Positions 45,318 through 55,253 of a DNA stretch of 64,000 nt are shown piece by piece. The notes below the pieces were generated by a model. It had not been told where the DNA came from, made no database searches, and worked only from the letters and a program-made list of their open reading frames with translations. Position 1 is the stretch's first letter, and each line of letters opens with the position of its first letter. Source of the DNA: Spartobacteria bacterium (GTDB lineage: Bacteria; Verrucomicrobiota; Verrucomicrobiia; Chthoniobacterales; UBA10450); the NCBI GenBank assembly GCA_003169695.1, contig PNAS01000017.1, positions 1-64,000 of the forward strand, written 5' to 3'. The translations under genes were made by a program, and so were the position numbers.

Positions 45318-45761
45318 TCACAGCGACCAAAGCGTGGCCCTGGCGCTGACGGTGGATTCGATTCCCGGCAGACATTCCTTCACTTTTTCGATTAACCGAT
45401 TGATCACGAACGGTTTCGCGACCAGCCCGCGCACGCCGGCTTCCTTCAATAGTTCCTGCGCGCGTTTCTCATCGCCTCGCCCTGTCACAAGCAGCAGCGG
45501 AGGCACGATGCGTGGCGGTTCAGCATGGTTGTAGACCTTCCCGATGAGGAAGAACAGCATCGCGCCATCGATCATCGGCATCGAGAAATCAAAGATCAGC
45601 AGGTCGTAGGTTTTGGTCAGCGCAAGCTCGAAGCCATATTCAGGCTTTGGAGAAGTATCCACCTCGCAATGCAAAAACGACGTGAGGGCTTCCCGGATCA
45701 ATCGCGTGAGCCCGACATCGTCGTCTACGACCAGAATTTTTTTCACGGAGCCACTGCCCAT
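45318..45761 (-). CDS. Single-domain response regulator (receiver domain)
   Basis: A 147-residue CheY-like receiver with no output domain. Acidic pocket in ILVVDDDVG, phospho-acceptor Asp in DLLIFDFSMPMIDG, Thr in LLLVTGRGDE and Lys in GLVAKPF. Start ATG 45761; a longer frame upstream overlaps nothing useful. The partner kinase is not in the window. It converges with the DUF2934 gene and is divergent from the small gene at 45807. Confidence 0.9.
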   Translation of the reverse strand: MGSGSVKKILVVDDDVGLTRLIREALTSFLHCEVDTSPKPEYGFELALTKTYDLLIFDFSMPMIDGAMLFFLIGKVYNHAEPPRIVPPLLLVTGRGDEKRAQELLKEAGVRGLVAKPFVINRLIEKVKECLPGIESTVSARATLWSL

Positions 45762-45806
45762 GAATGGACGCTTGCGCAAAAGCGCATAGCGTTTCAAGCT
45801 TTTCCG

Positions 45807-46031
45807 ATGCAAATCTTGGCAGAGCTAGCCGAAGCCTTGCGCGAGCGTCTGGAGATTATCGGGGACGAAGAAAGCCGCCGCGATCCGCTTCACCACACCG
45901 AACGGCTAAGAGAAATCTCGGAAAGGATCGATCTGATCGAGCATCGATTGCCTCCAACAATCGATCCGCAGTTGCGGCATTTTCTCCAGCGCCGCAGTTA
46001 CAGCAAAGCGCTCGAGCTGCTTGCGACGTAG
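45807..46031 (+). CDS. Small helical protein of unknown function
   Basis: A 74-residue protein beginning MQILAELAEALRERLEII and ending in QRRSYSKALELLAT. It is predicted all-helical and charged, with no signal peptide or cysteine. It converges with rpsD only six bases away. The short length and lack of a recognised domain lower confidence, but amino-acid composition is protein-like. Confidence 0.5.
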   Translation: MQILAELAEALRERLEIIGDEESRRDPLHHTERLREISERIDLIEHRLPPTIDPQLRHFLQRRSYSKALELLAT

Positions 46032-46037
46032 CGGCGC

Positions 46038-46649
46038 TTAGCGCGAATACAGTTCGACGATCAACTGCTCGTTGACCATCGGCTGCATTTCGTCCCGCGT
46101 TGGGATACGCGAGACTTTGCCGCTGAGCGCATCACGGTTTGCTACGAGCCAATCCGGGACCGGCGCGATTTGCGTGAGCTCGAGGTTGCGCAACGCCAGT
46201 TGACGCGACTTCGGCTTGTCTTTCACGGTGACTTCGTCGCCCGCTTTGACGTTATAGGAAGCGATGTTCACGTTTCGACCGTTCACCTGGACGTGGCCGT
46301 GTGAAACCAATTGCCGCGCCGCACTGCGCGTATTGGCGAGGCCGAGGCGGAAAACCACGTTATCGAGACGCGTTTCCAAAAGCTGGAGCAACGTTTCACC
46401 GGTGACGCCACGCTTGCGCAAGGCCGACTGAAAGATCCGGCGAAATTGTTTTTCGAGCAGGCCGTACTGGTAACGAAGTTTCTGCTTCTCGCCTAACGCG
46501 ATCGCATAATCGCTTTGCTTTCGGCGCGAGCCTTTCGGCCCATGCATGCCGGGCGGATAATTTTTCCGCTCGAGCGCTTTCGATGGTCCAAAGAGCGGCA
46601 CACCATAGCGGCGGCTGACTTTGGTTTTTGGTCCGGTGTATCTGCCCAT
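46038..46649 (-). CDS. rpsD: 30S ribosomal protein S4
   Basis: Primary 16S rRNA-binding protein and translational regulator. 203 residues: MGRYTGPKTKVSRRYG, and the S4 RNA-binding domain with LDNVVFRLGLANTRSAARQL and HVQVNGRNVNI. The N-terminus has no CxxC zinc site, so it is the cysteine-free form. Last gene of the alpha-type group; rpoA and rplQ do not follow. Confidence 0.97.
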   Translation of the reverse strand: MGRYTGPKTKVSRRYGVPLFGPSKALERKNYPPGMHGPKGSRRKQSDYAIALGEKQKLRYQYGLLEKQFRRIFQSALRKRGVTGETLLQLLETRLDNVVFRLGLANTRSAARQLVSHGHVQVNGRNVNIASYNVKAGDEVTVKDKPKSRQLALRNLELTQIAPVPDWLVANRDALSGKVSRIPTRDEMQPMVNEQLIVELYSR

Positions 46650-46670
46650 GAAGAGTTGAGAGTTAAGCGA

Positions 46671-47360
46671 TCAAACGCGTCGCTGTTTTGGTGGACGGCA
46701 ACCGTTGTGTGGAACTGGCGTCACGTCGCGGATCACGGTGAGGTCGAGCCCGATGGCTTGCAACGCTCGCACGGCCGACTCGCGGCCTGCGCCTGGTCCC
46801 CGCACGAGGACCTCCACTTCTTTCAACCCATGACCCATCGCCTGACGCGATGCGTCCTGCGCGACCATCTGCGCTGCGTAAGCGGTGCTCTTGCGTGAAC
46901 CCTTGAATCCGACCTTGCCCGCGCTTGACCAGCCGATCACGTTCCCCTTCAGGTCGGTGATGGTCACGATCGTGTTATTAAAAGTTGAGAGCACGTGCGC
47001 GATGCCGGTATGGACGTTTTTGCTCCCTTTCGCCTTGATGATTTTGGGCTTCTCGACGTCATCCGGGTTGAGAGAAAGGTTCTCCTTGGGCGCCTCGACA
47101 GCGGGAGCTTCCTCTTTTTTCGCCCTGGCCGGTTTCTTCGCCGGCTTGGCAGCTGGCTCAGCGGCAGCGCTCACAGGCGCGGGAGCTGCGATCGCGGCTT
47201 CATCAGGCGCTGCCGTTGGCGATTCCGAAACTGGAGACAAAACCTCCGCCGCAGACGTCTCCGCCGTATCTTCTGCGGCCTTTACTCTGGAAGTCTTGGC
47301 TTTGGGCTTGTCAGCGCTCTCCGGTTTGGCGGGTTTCCTTTTTTCTTCTGACTCTGCCAT
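46671..47360 (-). CDS. rpsK: 30S ribosomal protein S11 with long N-terminal extension
   Basis: The conserved S11 core begins near residue 105 ([18 protein letters not shown], later [17 protein letters not shown], and the C-terminus [18 protein letters not shown]). Before it are about 100 residues rich in Lys, Ala, Glu and Pro with no fold, making 229 residues rather than the usual near 130. Position in rpmJ-rpsM-rpsK-rpsD is normal. S11 lies at the platform near the mRNA exit, so the extension would be solvent-exposed. Confidence 0.96.
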   Translation of the reverse strand: MAESEEKRKPAKPESADKPKAKTSRVKAAEDTAETSAAEVLSPVSESPTAAPDEAAIAAPAPVSAAAEPAAKPAKKPARAKKEEAPAVEAPKENLSLNPDDVEKPKIIKAKGSKNVHTGIAHVLSTFNNTIVTITDLKGNVIGWSSAGKVGFKGSRKSTAYAAQMVAQDASRQAMGHGLKEVEVLVRGPGAGRESAVRALQAIGLDLTVIRDVTPVPHNGCRPPKQRRV

Positions 47361-47379
47361 AGGTGAATCCTAAAGTGTG

Positions 47380-47775
47380 CTAAACCTTGCCGGCTTTCGC
47401 GTCCTTGTTGCGGATGACGCCGACCGTCTTGCGCGGACCTTTGCGTGTGCGCGCGTTGGTGGAGGTGCGCTGGCCCCGCACGGGCAGACCGCGGCGATGC
47501 CGGATTCCGCGATAACAATTGATCGCCTGGAGGCGCTTCAGGTTACTCTGCAATTCACGGCGGAGATCGCCTTCAATCAGCATCTTGTTGCCCGTGATTG
47601 TCTGAATGATCTCGTTGATTTGATGCGGCGTCAGGTCCTTCGCGCGCAGGTTCGGATCGATATTGGTCTGTTCCAAAACGCGCTTCGCTGTGCTCGGTCC
47701 GATCCCGTAAATGTAGGTCAGAGACGCTTCGATACGTTTATCGGCCGGAATCTCAACTCCTAATAGTCTTGGCAT
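47380..47775 (-). CDS. rpsM: 30S ribosomal protein S13
   Basis: Head protein at the subunit bridge. 131 residues: [33 protein letters not shown], and the C-terminal [19 protein letters not shown]. Follows rpmJ at 42 bp and precedes rpsK. Confidence 0.97.
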   Translation of the reverse strand: MPRLLGVEIPADKRIEASLTYIYGIGPSTAKRVLEQTNIDPNLRAKDLTPHQINEIIQTITGNKMLIEGDLRRELQSNLKRLQAINCYRGIRHRRGLPVRGQRTSTNARTRKGPRKTVGVIRNKDAKAGKV

Positions 47776-47817
47776 AACAAATTGTTAAATCACTAATTCA
47801 TTAAGTCGCTAGATACC

Positions 47818-47931
47818 TCACCCCTGCCGCTGCTTGTGCCGGGGGTTCTTGCAGATCACGCGGACAACATTCTTCCGCTTCACGATTTTGCACGCTTCAC
47901 AAAGTCTTTTTACTGATGGTCGCACTTTCAT
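47818..47931 (-). CDS. rpmJ: 50S ribosomal protein L36
   Basis: A 37-residue protein: [20 protein letters not shown] then [17 protein letters not shown]. The zinc ligands (CEAC, a third Cys and the His) are all present, so it is the zinc-binding form. First gene after the infA terminator, starting the alpha-type operon. Confidence 0.95.
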   Translation of the reverse strand: MKVRPSVKRLCEACKIVKRKNVVRVICKNPRHKQRQG

Positions 47932-47952
47932 AACTCACAGATTCGGCGAGAC

Positions 47953-47980
47953 GAAAAACGCGGAGATCGGCTCCGCGTTG
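47953..47980 (-). terminator. Intrinsic terminator after infA
   Basis: Perfect 9-bp stem AACGCGGAG/CTCCGCGTT with ATCGG loop, followed on the minus strand by a T-run (TTTTTCGT). It starts immediately after the infA stop and separates the spc group from rpmJ-rpsM-rpsK-rpsD. Confidence 0.85.
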
Positions 47981-48199
47981 TCACTTCTGGCGATACGTAA
48001 TCCGCCCCTTCGACAAATCGTAGGGGGAAACCTCTAGCATAACTTTATCGCCTGGCAAGATACGAATGAAATGCAGGCGCATTTTGCCCGAAATATGGGC
48101 CAGGACGTTATGACCATTTGGCAACTCCACGCGGAACATCGTATTGGGCAAAAGCTCGACAACTTTGCCTTCTACTTCAATTGCGTCTTTCCGCGCCAT
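47981..48199 (-). CDS. infA: Translation initiation factor IF-1
   Basis: A 72-residue OB-fold protein that blocks the ribosomal A site during initiation. [20 protein letters not shown], then [20 protein letters not shown] and [10 protein letters not shown] start it at ATG 48199, which lies inside the 3' end of map (28-bp overlap), so translation is probably coupled. Last gene before an intrinsic terminator. Confidence 0.96.
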   Translation of the reverse strand: MARKDAIEVEGKVVELLPNTMFRVELPNGHNVLAHISGKMRLHFIRILPGDKVMLEVSPYDLSKGRITYRQK

Positions 48200-48948
48200 G
48201 TCAGGATTTCCGGCTCGTTCTTCGTGATCAAGATCGTGTGTTCGAAATGCGCGGACGGCATGCCGTCCGCCGTGCAAACGGTCCAGCCATCATCGCGTAA
48301 TCTGACGGAAGCAGCCCCGGAATTAATCATCGGTTCTATCGCGAGCGTCATGCCGGCCTTCAATTTCGGGCCGCTCCCACGCTTTCCGTAATTCGGCACT
48401 TGAGGTTCTTCGTGCAGCTTCCGGCCGACTCCGTGCCCAACAAACTCGCGGACAACGCTGAACCCATCGCGCACCGCGATCTCTTCGATCGCCGCGCAGA
48501 CGTCGCCGAGCCGCACTCCTTCGCACGCGGTTTCGATCGCGCGGCGCAATGCAATTTCCGTCACCCGCAACAATCGCTCCGTGCGCTCATCAATCATCCC
48601 GACCGGAACAGTCGACGCCGTGTCACCCACCCAGCCATCTTCGATTACGCCGATATCGAGCTTCACAATGTCTCCGTATTGAATCCGCCGCGCGCTGCCG
48701 ATCCCGTGCACGATCTCGTCATTCAGCGAGATGCAAATGTTCCCAGGGAACACCCGGTGTCCGATCCGATACCCGAGAAATGCACTGCGCACGCCGGCTT
48801 CCTGCATGAAATCGGCCGCAGCCTGGTCCACTTCCTTCGTCGAAATCCCGGGTCGGATCAGTTCGCTCACGCGATCAAGAATCTCGCTGGCCGTACGGCA
48901 AGCCTGCCGCATTTTCTCAATCTCTTTTGCGCTCTTGATCGGAATCAT
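48172..48948 (-). CDS. map: Methionine aminopeptidase, type I
   Basis: Removes N-terminal Met from new proteins. 258 residues, pita-bread metallopeptidase. Metal ligands in [18 protein letters not shown] (two Asp), the [15 protein letters not shown] His, and TLAIEPMI Glu. Overlaps adk by four bases and infA by 28. Confidence 0.96.
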   Translation of the reverse strand: MIPIKSAKEIEKMRQACRTASEILDRVSELIRPGISTKEVDQAAADFMQEAGVRSAFLGYRIGHRVFPGNICISLNDEIVHGIGSARRIQYGDIVKLDIGVIEDGWVGDTASTVPVGMIDERTERLLRVTEIALRRAIETACEGVRLGDVCAAIEEIAVRDGFSVVREFVGHGVGRKLHEEPQVPNYGKRGSGPKLKAGMTLAIEPMINSGAASVRLRDDGWTVCTADGMPSAHFEHTILITKNEPEILTWRGKTQLK

Positions 48949-49598
48949 GCCGCTTGCTCTATGAGACGTGAGATATCTCCGAAGACGGCTTCCCGGTCGC
49001 GATTTCCATCGATTTTTCGAAGCGTCCCGGCTTTCTCGTACAAGGCGGCGAGCGGCTGAGTCTTCGCCTCAAATTCCTCCAATCGTTTTTTCAACACCTC
49101 GGCATCGTCGTCGTTACGCCTAACGAGTGGACCATCGCAATAAGGACATATCGGGCGTTCGGCGAAAGTCGCGCTGCTCAGACTAGTCGTGAAGCCACAA
49201 CCCTGACATTGTAGCCGGCTCGCTATCCGGCCACTGACGGTTTGCTGGGAGACATCGAGCCAGATTGCCAGATCGAGTGGCGTCCGATGACGATTGAGAA
49301 TGCTCTGCAGGCTTTCCGCCTGCGGAATCGTGCGAGGGAAGCCATCGAAAACAAACCCATGGCCACCGTGTAGTCGAAGCCAGTCTTCGATGAGTTCAAC
49401 AATAATCTTGTCGGAAACCAGTCCACCATGCTGCGTCGTGCCAGCCGTCTCCAATCCGAGCGGCGTCCCCAGATCTCGTTCGCGACGCAAAATGGCGCCG
49501 GGCGAAGTCACCGGAATACCGAATTGCCGCGTGATCATTTCGGCCTGAGTTCCCTTTCCGGAACCCGGCGCACCCAAAAGCACCAATCGTCTTTTCAC
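48945..49598 (-). CDS. adk: Adenylate kinase with zinc-binding LID
   Basis: Interconverts ATP + AMP and 2 ADP. 217 residues. P-loop LLGAPGSGKGTQAE, VFDGFPRTIPQAE, and a LID carrying two CxxC pairs (CQGCGF and CPYC), the zinc-stabilised form. The GTG start at 49598 directly abuts the secY stop. The usual neighbour order secY-adk-map-infA is kept. Confidence 0.95.
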   Translation of the reverse strand: MKRRLVLLGAPGSGKGTQAEMITRQFGIPVTSPGAILRRERDLGTPLGLETAGTTQHGGLVSDKIIVELIEDWLRLHGGHGFVFDGFPRTIPQAESLQSILNRHRTPLDLAIWLDVSQQTVSGRIASRLQCQGCGFTTSLSSATFAERPICPYCDGPLVRRNDDDAEVLKKRLEEFEAKTQPLAALYEKAGTLRKIDGNRDREAVFGDISRLIEQAA

Positions 49599-51107
49599 TT
49601 AGTGCCCGTAGAGAAAAATCGCCACACCGCCAATGACGAGTATGGCGATGGCTACATAGAGCCACATCAGAGTGCTGCCGCGCGCCGCCTCGCCCCGGGC
49701 GTAGCTGGCGCGATCGAAACGGGCGCCACGGATCCGGCCCTTGCGCAGAAATCCGTCGTAATGCCGCTGGATAAGGTGTGTTTCCACTTGTCGCATCGTG
49801 TCGAGTATCACACCCACGATAATCAATAGACTGGTGCCGCCGAAAAACTGCGCCGTAATCACCGGGACATGCATCCCCTGGCTGAGAAGACTCGGCAAAA
49901 TAGCGATCATCGTGAGGAAAATGGCGCCCGCAAAAGTCAGCCTGGTCATCGTGTAATCGAGAAAATCCGCCGTCGGTTTCCCCGGACGAACACCGGGAAT
50001 GTAGCCCCCGTATTTCTTGAGATCGTCCGCGATCTGCGCCGGCTGGAATTGTGTGGCCACCCAGAAATAACTGAAAAAGAAAATCATCGCCGCCAGGACA
50101 ACATAGTGCAGCCAGCCGGTGGAAAGCATGTCGGAGATCATCTTTGCCGTCCGGCTGTTCTTGAAAGCAACGCTCACGATCGTTGTGGGAAATAGCAGGA
50201 GCGCCCACGCGAAAATGATCGGCATCACGCCAGCGTAATTCACCTTGAGCGGCATGTATTGCGTCTGGCCGCCGTACATTTTCCGGCCCACCACACGCTT
50301 CGCATATTGCACGGTTATTTTTCTCACACCTTGAGTGACCGCGATCACAGCGGCGATCACGATAAACAAGAAAGCGACCATCAGGACGAGAATCGCGGGA
50401 TTGACCTGACTCGTGCCGGTCTCAGCCGATGGCACGAATGTCTTCCACGCTTGCGCAAGCGCCGCGGGCAGGCGCGCCACAATGCCGACTGTGATAATCA
50501 ACGAGATACCATTCCCGATTCCTCGCTCCGTGATTTGATCGCCGAGCCACATCAAAAATAGCGTTCCTGTAGTGAGAGACAGCACTGTGACGATGCGGAA
50601 GGTCATGCCCAGATCTTCCACGAGCGGGATTCCTAATTTCGATATCGTCTCGGTGATTCCCGGCAACATCGTGTGGTACGATTCGGGATGCTGGAATGAA
50701 ACTGCGAGCAGATAAGCCTGCACAAGGCAAAGCCCCACAGTCGCGTACCGCGTGAATTGCATGATCTTCTGGCGCCCGCCATCTTCTTTGGCCAGCCGGC
50801 CGAGCTGCGGAATGACCGCCGTCAACAATTGCAACATGATCGACGCGCTGATGTAAGGCATGATCCCGAGCGAAAAAATCGCGCAGTTTTCGAGCGCGCC
50901 GCCGCTGAACAAATTGAACAAGGCCGCGACATTGCCGCCCTGATTTTCCGTGAGCGAAGTGCGGAACCACTCCTGGATTACCGCCTGGTTGACGCCCGGC
51001 GTAGTGATCGCAGCGCCGAGACGCACGATCACGATCACCGCGAGCGTGAACAGGATGCGCCGACGCAGCTCCGGTATCTTAACCGTGTTTAAGAACGCCG
51101 AAACCAT
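49599..51107 (-). CDS. secY: Preprotein translocase subunit SecY
   Basis: Central channel of the Sec translocon. 502 residues, about ten membrane helices; signatures GIMPYISASIMLQLL and GIGNGISLIIT are both present. Slightly longer than the usual 430-450, with extra sequence in the cytoplasmic loops and N-terminus. Follows rplO by 31 bp and precedes adk. Confidence 0.97.
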   Translation of the reverse strand: MVSAFLNTVKIPELRRRILFTLAVIVIVRLGAAITTPGVNQAVIQEWFRTSLTENQGGNVAALFNLFSGGALENCAIFSLGIMPYISASIMLQLLTAVIPQLGRLAKEDGGRQKIMQFTRYATVGLCLVQAYLLAVSFQHPESYHTMLPGITETISKLGIPLVEDLGMTFRIVTVLSLTTGTLFLMWLGDQITERGIGNGISLIITVGIVARLPAALAQAWKTFVPSAETGTSQVNPAILVLMVAFLFIVIAAVIAVTQGVRKITVQYAKRVVGRKMYGGQTQYMPLKVNYAGVMPIIFAWALLLFPTTIVSVAFKNSRTAKMISDMLSTGWLHYVVLAAMIFFFSYFWVATQFQPAQIADDLKKYGGYIPGVRPGKPTADFLDYTMTRLTFAGAIFLTMIAILPSLLSQGMHVPVITAQFFGGTSLLIIVGVILDTMRQVETHLIQRHYDGFLRKGRIRGARFDRASYARGEAARGSTLMWLYVAIAILVIGGVAIFLYGH

Positions 51108-51138
51108 CGACTAGGATTTCGTGATCACCCGGAGAAGG

Positions 51139-51756
51139 CTAGCTCTTTCCCGGTGATGTCTTCTTCGACGCGGCCTTGGCTGGCGCTTTCTTTTTCGAAG
51201 ATGGTTTTTTCGTCGCAGCCTTCACTTTTGAAACAGCCTTCGCCTCAGGCTCGGATGCGTCGGCCGCTGGCGGCTCTTGGGTGACGCGAGGACCGTGCGC
51301 GGCAGGCTTTTCTCGCATTGTCACAGTGCCACCCGCCTTCTCGATTTTCTCACGGGCGGAGGCACTAACCTTATCAGCCTCGACCGTGAGACCGTGCTTC
51401 AATTCGCCGCCGCCGAGAATCTTCAGTCCAGCTCCGTGACCGCGAATCAAATGCGAATCGCGCAACAGTTGCTCGTTCACGACGGTGCCTTCCTTGAAAA
51501 CACTCAGGTCGCTCAGATTCACGATTGCGTAATTCTTATGAAAGGCCGCATTATTGAAACCACGTTTCGGCAAGCGTCGAATCAGTGGCATCTGGCCGCC
51601 TTCGAACCCGAGACGAAGGCTGCCGCCGGAGCGCGCCTTTTGCCCTTTGTGGCCCTTGCCACTTGTCTTGCCGTGACCGGAGCTTTCGCCACAACCAAGC
51701 CGCTTCACGCGATGCCTCGAACCCGGCCGCGGCCGCATATTATGCAGCCGGATCAT
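51139..51756 (-). CDS. rplO: 50S ribosomal protein L15 with C-terminal tail
   Basis: Core L15: [54 protein letters not shown]. The normal core ends near residue 150; about 55 further residues are Lys/Ala/Ser-rich, ending in TSPGKS. Overlaps rpsE by four bases. rpmD (L30), normally between rpsE and rplO, is absent. Confidence 0.96.
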   Translation of the reverse strand: MIRLHNMRPRPGSRHRVKRLGCGESSGHGKTSGKGHKGQKARSGGSLRLGFEGGQMPLIRRLPKRGFNNAAFHKNYAIVNLSDLSVFKEGTVVNEQLLRDSHLIRGHGAGLKILGGGELKHGLTVEADKVSASAREKIEKAGGTVTMREKPAAHGPRVTQEPPAADASEPEAKAVSKVKAATKKPSSKKKAPAKAASKKTSPGKS

Positions 51757-52307
51757 GATTGCTCGGCCTTCCCGTCGTTCAGGCGAATACCGCGCACCTT
51801 CAAAATTTCATCACGCCGGCGCAGAGAGCGCAACGCCTCTATCGTCGCCTTGACCACATTCGAGTGATTGCTGGAACCAAGCGACTTCGCGAGCACGTCG
51901 CGAATACCGACCGCTTCCACAACCGCGCGAACACCGCCGCCCGCGATCACGCCTGTCCCCGGAGATGCGGGACGAAGCAGAACGCGCCCGCCGCCAAACT
52001 CGCCAATGGTCTCATGCGGGATTGTATTTTCGTGCAGCGACATTTTCTCCATCGATTTGCGCGCTGCTTCGGACGCTTTGCGGATCGCCTCGGCGACTTC
52101 ATTCGCTTTCCCAAAGCCAACGCCGACTTTGCCATCGTGATCGCCCGCGACAATCAAGGCGCTGAAGCTGAAACGCCGGCCGCCTTTGACGACCTTCGCG
52201 CAACGATTGATGAACACCACCTTCTCGGTGGTGTCCCCTCTCGCCGCTGAGCTTTTGTCTGTCTGGCGTTCTTGCCGTCTGCCGCCGCCGCTGTGTGGTT
52301 GTGCCAT
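51753..52307 (-). CDS. rpsE: 30S ribosomal protein S5
   Basis: 184 residues. [36 protein letters not shown], and [20 protein letters not shown] are the S5 double-stranded-RNA-binding and fidelity regions. A short Gln/Gly/Lys-rich N-terminus precedes the fold. Six bp after rplR; overlaps rplO. Confidence 0.97.
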   Translation of the reverse strand: MAQPHSGGGRRQERQTDKSSAARGDTTEKVVFINRCAKVVKGGRRFSFSALIVAGDHDGKVGVGFGKANEVAEAIRKASEAARKSMEKMSLHENTIPHETIGEFGGGRVLLRPASPGTGVIAGGGVRAVVEAVGIRDVLAKSLGSSNHSNVVKATIEALRSLRRRDEILKVRGIRLNDGKAEQS

Positions 52308-52313
52308 GATGTT

Positions 52314-52679
52314 CTAAAACTTGAGTCCCCCTTCGCGCGCCGCGTCCGCGAGAGCTTTCACTTTTCCGTGATAAAGAAAGCCGCCGCGGTCGAAGATGAC
52401 TTTGTCGACTTTCTTGGAGAGCAGGCGTTCGGCAATTGCCTTGCCGACTTTTTCCGCGGACGCGCGATTCGCTCCCGCCTTTGATTTGCCGACGACCTTC
52501 TCCTCCGTGGTCGCGGCTGCGGCCAGTGTGCGCCCGGCATCGTCGTCGATGACCTGCGCATAAACATGCTTGCCCGAAAAATGAACGGCGAGCCGCGGAC
52601 GCTCCGCGGTGCCGCTGACGCGTTTCCTGATCCGCGTGTGAATGCGGTGCCGGATTTCCTTACGATCGCTGGCGGCCAT
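52314..52679 (-). CDS. rplR: 50S ribosomal protein L18
   Basis: 5S rRNA-binding protein, 121 residues. [39 protein letters not shown] and [18 protein letters not shown] at the C-terminus. Two bp after rplF. Confidence 0.97.
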   Translation of the reverse strand: MAASDRKEIRHRIHTRIRKRVSGTAERPRLAVHFSGKHVYAQVIDDDAGRTLAAAATTEEKVVGKSKAGANRASAEKVGKAIAERLLSKKVDKVIFDRGGFLYHGKVKALADAAREGGLKF

Positions 52680-52681
52680 AA

Positions 52682-53221
52682 CTATTGAACGGTCTTGCCT
52701 TCCTTGCGGCGAACGATTTCGCCCGCGTAACGCACACCTTTGCCCTTGTAAGGCTCGGGCGGATAAAACCTGCGGATATCCGCAGCGACCTGGCCCACGA
52801 GCTTTTTGTCGATCCCCTGAATGTTGATCTTTGTGGTGTCGGTGACCGTGATTTTGATTTCCTTGGGAATTGGAAACAGAATCGGATGAGATTTTCCGAG
52901 GCTCAAATTCAGAATGGAACCCTGCACCGCAGCCTTGAAACCCACGCCTTCGATCTCGAGCTGCTTAGTGAAACCTTCGCTGACGCCCAGCACCATGTTG
53001 TGGACGAGGCTGCGCGACAGGCCATGCAGCGCTTTCACACTGCGCGTTTCGGCTTCGCGAACGATCGAGACGCGATTGTCCTGGACGCTCCCCTTGATGC
53101 TGTGGGGCAGGTTCCAGCTCAACTTGCCTTTCGGACCTTCCACGGCGACGGCGCCATCGGCTCCGATGTTCACCTTCACTTTCGCGGGAATCTCGACGGC
53201 TTTATTTCCAATGCGTGACAT
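52682..53221 (-). CDS. rplF: 50S ribosomal protein L6
   Basis: 179 residues: [30 protein letters not shown], and the C-terminal [21 protein letters not shown] signature. Binds near the factor-binding site of 23S rRNA. In usual spc order after rpsH. Confidence 0.97.
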   Translation of the reverse strand: MSRIGNKAVEIPAKVKVNIGADGAVAVEGPKGKLSWNLPHSIKGSVQDNRVSIVREAETRSVKALHGLSRSLVHNMVLGVSEGFTKQLEIEGVGFKAAVQGSILNLSLGKSHPILFPIPKEIKITVTDTTKINIQGIDKKLVGQVAADIRRFYPPEPYKGKGVRYAGEIVRRKEGKTVQ

Positions 53222-53236
53222 AACGTTAAGACGCGC

Positions 53237-53635
53237 TTACCAGACGTAAGCCAGCAGCTCACCCCCCACGTTTTGTTTTTTCGCTTCGCGTCCGGAGAGG
53301 ATGCCGCGCGGCGTGGAAAGAATCGACACGCCCATTCCCCCCAGCACGCGAGGAATTTCTTGTGCGCCAACGTAACGGCGCAAACCCGGACGGCTGACGC
53401 GTTTCAAGCCAGTGATCGCACTCGTGCGGTTCGCGATCTTGTTCGTGATTTTGATCCGCGGGTGTGCCGCTTCGGTATCCACCGAGTAATCAGTGATGTA
53501 GCCCTCGTCCTTCAAAATGCGCACGATCTCCGCTTTGATTTTGGAATACGGAACAAACATTTCGGTCTTCTGCGCGGTCGCGGCATTACGCACGCGCGCG
53601 AGAAGGTCGGCAATAGGATCTGTAACTGTGCTCAT
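53237..53635 (-). CDS. rpsH: 30S ribosomal protein S8
   Basis: 132 residues: STVTDPIADLLARVRNA, and C-terminal GVSILSTPRGILSGREAK. Primary 16S binder and a regulator of spc operons in other bacteria. rpsN (S14), normally just upstream, is missing: only 8 bp separate it from rplE. Confidence 0.97.
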   Translation of the reverse strand: MSTVTDPIADLLARVRNAATAQKTEMFVPYSKIKAEIVRILKDEGYITDYSVDTEAAHPRIKITNKIANRTSAITGLKRVSRPGLRRYVGAQEIPRVLGGMGVSILSTPRGILSGREAKKQNVGGELLAYVW

Positions 53636-53643
53636 GAAAATTA

Positions 53644-54219
53644 TTAGGCCGGCTGGGGCGCGGCGGGCTTTTTCGCCCGGTCGCTGAACGGCATTCCCAT
53701 TTCGCTCAAGAGCGATTTTGCTTCTTCGTTCGTCCGCGCGGTGGTGACGATGGTAACATCAAATCCGATGTTGCGCTTGATTTTATCGAGCTCAACCTCG
53801 GGGAAAATCGCCTGGTCGGAAACCCCCAGCGTGTAGTTGCCGTGGCCGTCGAAACCTTTCGGCGAGACACCGCGAAAATCGCGGATGCGCGGCAGTGAGG
53901 CCTTGATCAAGCGCTCAAGGAATTCGTACATGTGCTCGCCACGCAGCGTAACTTTCGCGCCGATCGCCTGTGCCTGGCGGAGCTTGAAATTCGCGATGCT
54001 CTTCTTCGCTCGAGTCTCGGAAGGTTTCTGACCGCTAATCAAGGCCAGCTCGGCCTTCGCGTCTTCGAGCGCCTGTTTCACATCCGACTGCGAACCGACC
54101 GAAGTATTTATCACCACCTTCTCGACCTTCGGGACCTGGTGCGGGTTTTTATAGCCGTGCTGTTTCTGCAAGGCCGGCATGACGCGGTCTTTGTAATCCT
54201 GATAAAATTCGTTCTTCAT
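53644..54219 (-). CDS. rplE: 50S ribosomal protein L5
   Basis: 5S rRNA-contacting protein, 191 residues. VPKVEKVVINTSVGSQSDVK, RDFRGVSPKGFDGHGNYTLG and NIGFDVTIVTTARTNEEAK. A short Ala/Pro tail ends PQPA. Confidence 0.97.
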   Translation of the reverse strand: MKNEFYQDYKDRVMPALQKQHGYKNPHQVPKVEKVVINTSVGSQSDVKQALEDAKAELALISGQKPSETRAKKSIANFKLRQAQAIGAKVTLRGEHMYEFLERLIKASLPRIRDFRGVSPKGFDGHGNYTLGVSDQAIFPEVELDKIKRNIGFDVTIVTTARTNEEAKSLLSEMGMPFSDRAKKPAAPQPA

Positions 54220-54222
54220 GGG

Positions 54223-54552
54223 CTAGGCCTTTTCCTTCTCTTTTGTGGCTTTGCTCTTGGCGGTCTTCTCTTTCGTGGCCTTTTTCTTCGCGCCCTTTTC
54301 CTTCGCCGCGCGCTCGCCGCGTTCGAGAACCTTCACATTCGAGATGTGAATAGGACCTTCGCGCTCTGCGATTTTCCCTTGCGGATTATCCTGCGATTTC
54401 TTCAGGTGCCGCTTGATCATCCGGACGCCTTCGATCAGCACGCGCTGTTTGCGCGCGATCACTTCGAGCACCTTGCCCGAGGAACCCTTGAAGTTCCCGG
54501 AGATGACTTCGACGTTGTCGCCTTTTCGGACGTGCAGCTTGATGCGGTTCAT
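54223..54552 (-). CDS. rplX: 50S ribosomal protein L24 with Lys-rich tail
   Basis: KOW-motif assembly protein: [20 protein letters not shown], then [15 protein letters not shown]. The last about 32 of 109 residues are an alternating Lys/Ala/Glu tail ([20 protein letters not shown]). Overlaps rplN by four bases. Confidence 0.96.
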   Translation of the reverse strand: MNRIKLHVRKGDNVEVISGNFKGSSGKVLEVIARKQRVLIEGVRMIKRHLKKSQDNPQGKIAEREGPIHISNVKVLERGERAAKEKGAKKKATKEKTAKSKATKEKEKA

Positions 54553-54917
54553 AAAACTTCCGGGGCGAGCGAGACAATTTTCATAAAATTGCGCTCACGC
54601 AACTCGCGCGCGACCGGCCCGAAAATACGGGTGCCACGCGGATTCAAATCCTTATCAATGATGACGATGGCGTTGTTATCAAAACGGAGGACTGAACCGT
54701 CTCCACGCTTGATCGGCTGCCGTGTGCGCACGAGGACCGCCCGGACGACTTCGCCTTTCTTAACGGTGCCCGTGGCGCTGGCTTCCTTGACGTTCGCAAC
54801 AATCACGTCACCAATCCCGGCCGACCGCGCAGTTCCTTTGCCGATCACCCCAATCATCGTCGCCATGCGGGCGCCACTGTTATCGGCCACGTCGAGTCTG
54901 GATCTTAGGTAAACCAT
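54549..54917 (-). CDS. rplN: 50S ribosomal protein L14
   Basis: 122 residues, the canonical length, starting [18 protein letters not shown]; also [18 protein letters not shown] and [14 protein letters not shown]. Start ATG 54917; the longer frame upstream has no match. L14 is the docking site for RsfS, also encoded in this window. Confidence 0.97.
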   Translation of the reverse strand: MVYLRSRLDVADNSGARMATMIGVIGKGTARSAGIGDVIVANVKEASATGTVKKGEVVRAVLVRTRQPIKRGDGSVLRFDNNAIVIIDKDLNPRGTRIFGPVARELRERNFMKIVSLAPEVL

Positions 54918-54940
54918 ACAATCTCCCTCTCTTCTTCCTC

Positions 54941-55249
54941 TTACTTCTGCACGACTTCCACCAATCGCCACCGTTTCAATTTGCTCAGTGGCCGCGTCTC
55001 CATGATCCGGACGGTGTCGCCGGCCTTGGCCTGGTTCTCTTCATCGTGCGCGTAAAATTTTCTCATCTGCTTCACGATCTTGCCGAATTTGGCGTGGGGC
55101 ACGCGCGTGACGGTGCGGACGACGATGGTCTTGTTCATCCCGCTCGAAATCACCTCGCCCGTGCGTGTTTTACGCGCGCCGCGGCTTGATGCCGGAATTG
55201 CCTCCGCCGGTGCTGTCATCCCGCTTTGTGGATCGTTTGCTTCTGCCAT
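54941..55249 (-). CDS. rpsQ: 30S ribosomal protein S17
   Basis: OB-fold 16S-binding protein. The core starts at [19 protein letters not shown], with [19 protein letters not shown] at the end. About 25 extra N-terminal residues ([19 protein letters not shown]) are disordered, giving 102 residues. ATG 55249. Confidence 0.96.
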   Translation of the reverse strand: MAEANDPQSGMTAPAEAIPASSRGARKTRTGEVISSGMNKTIVVRTVTRVPHAKFGKIVKQMRKFYAHDEENQAKAGDTVRIMETRPLSKLKRWRLVEVVQK

Positions 55250-55253
55250 AAAA

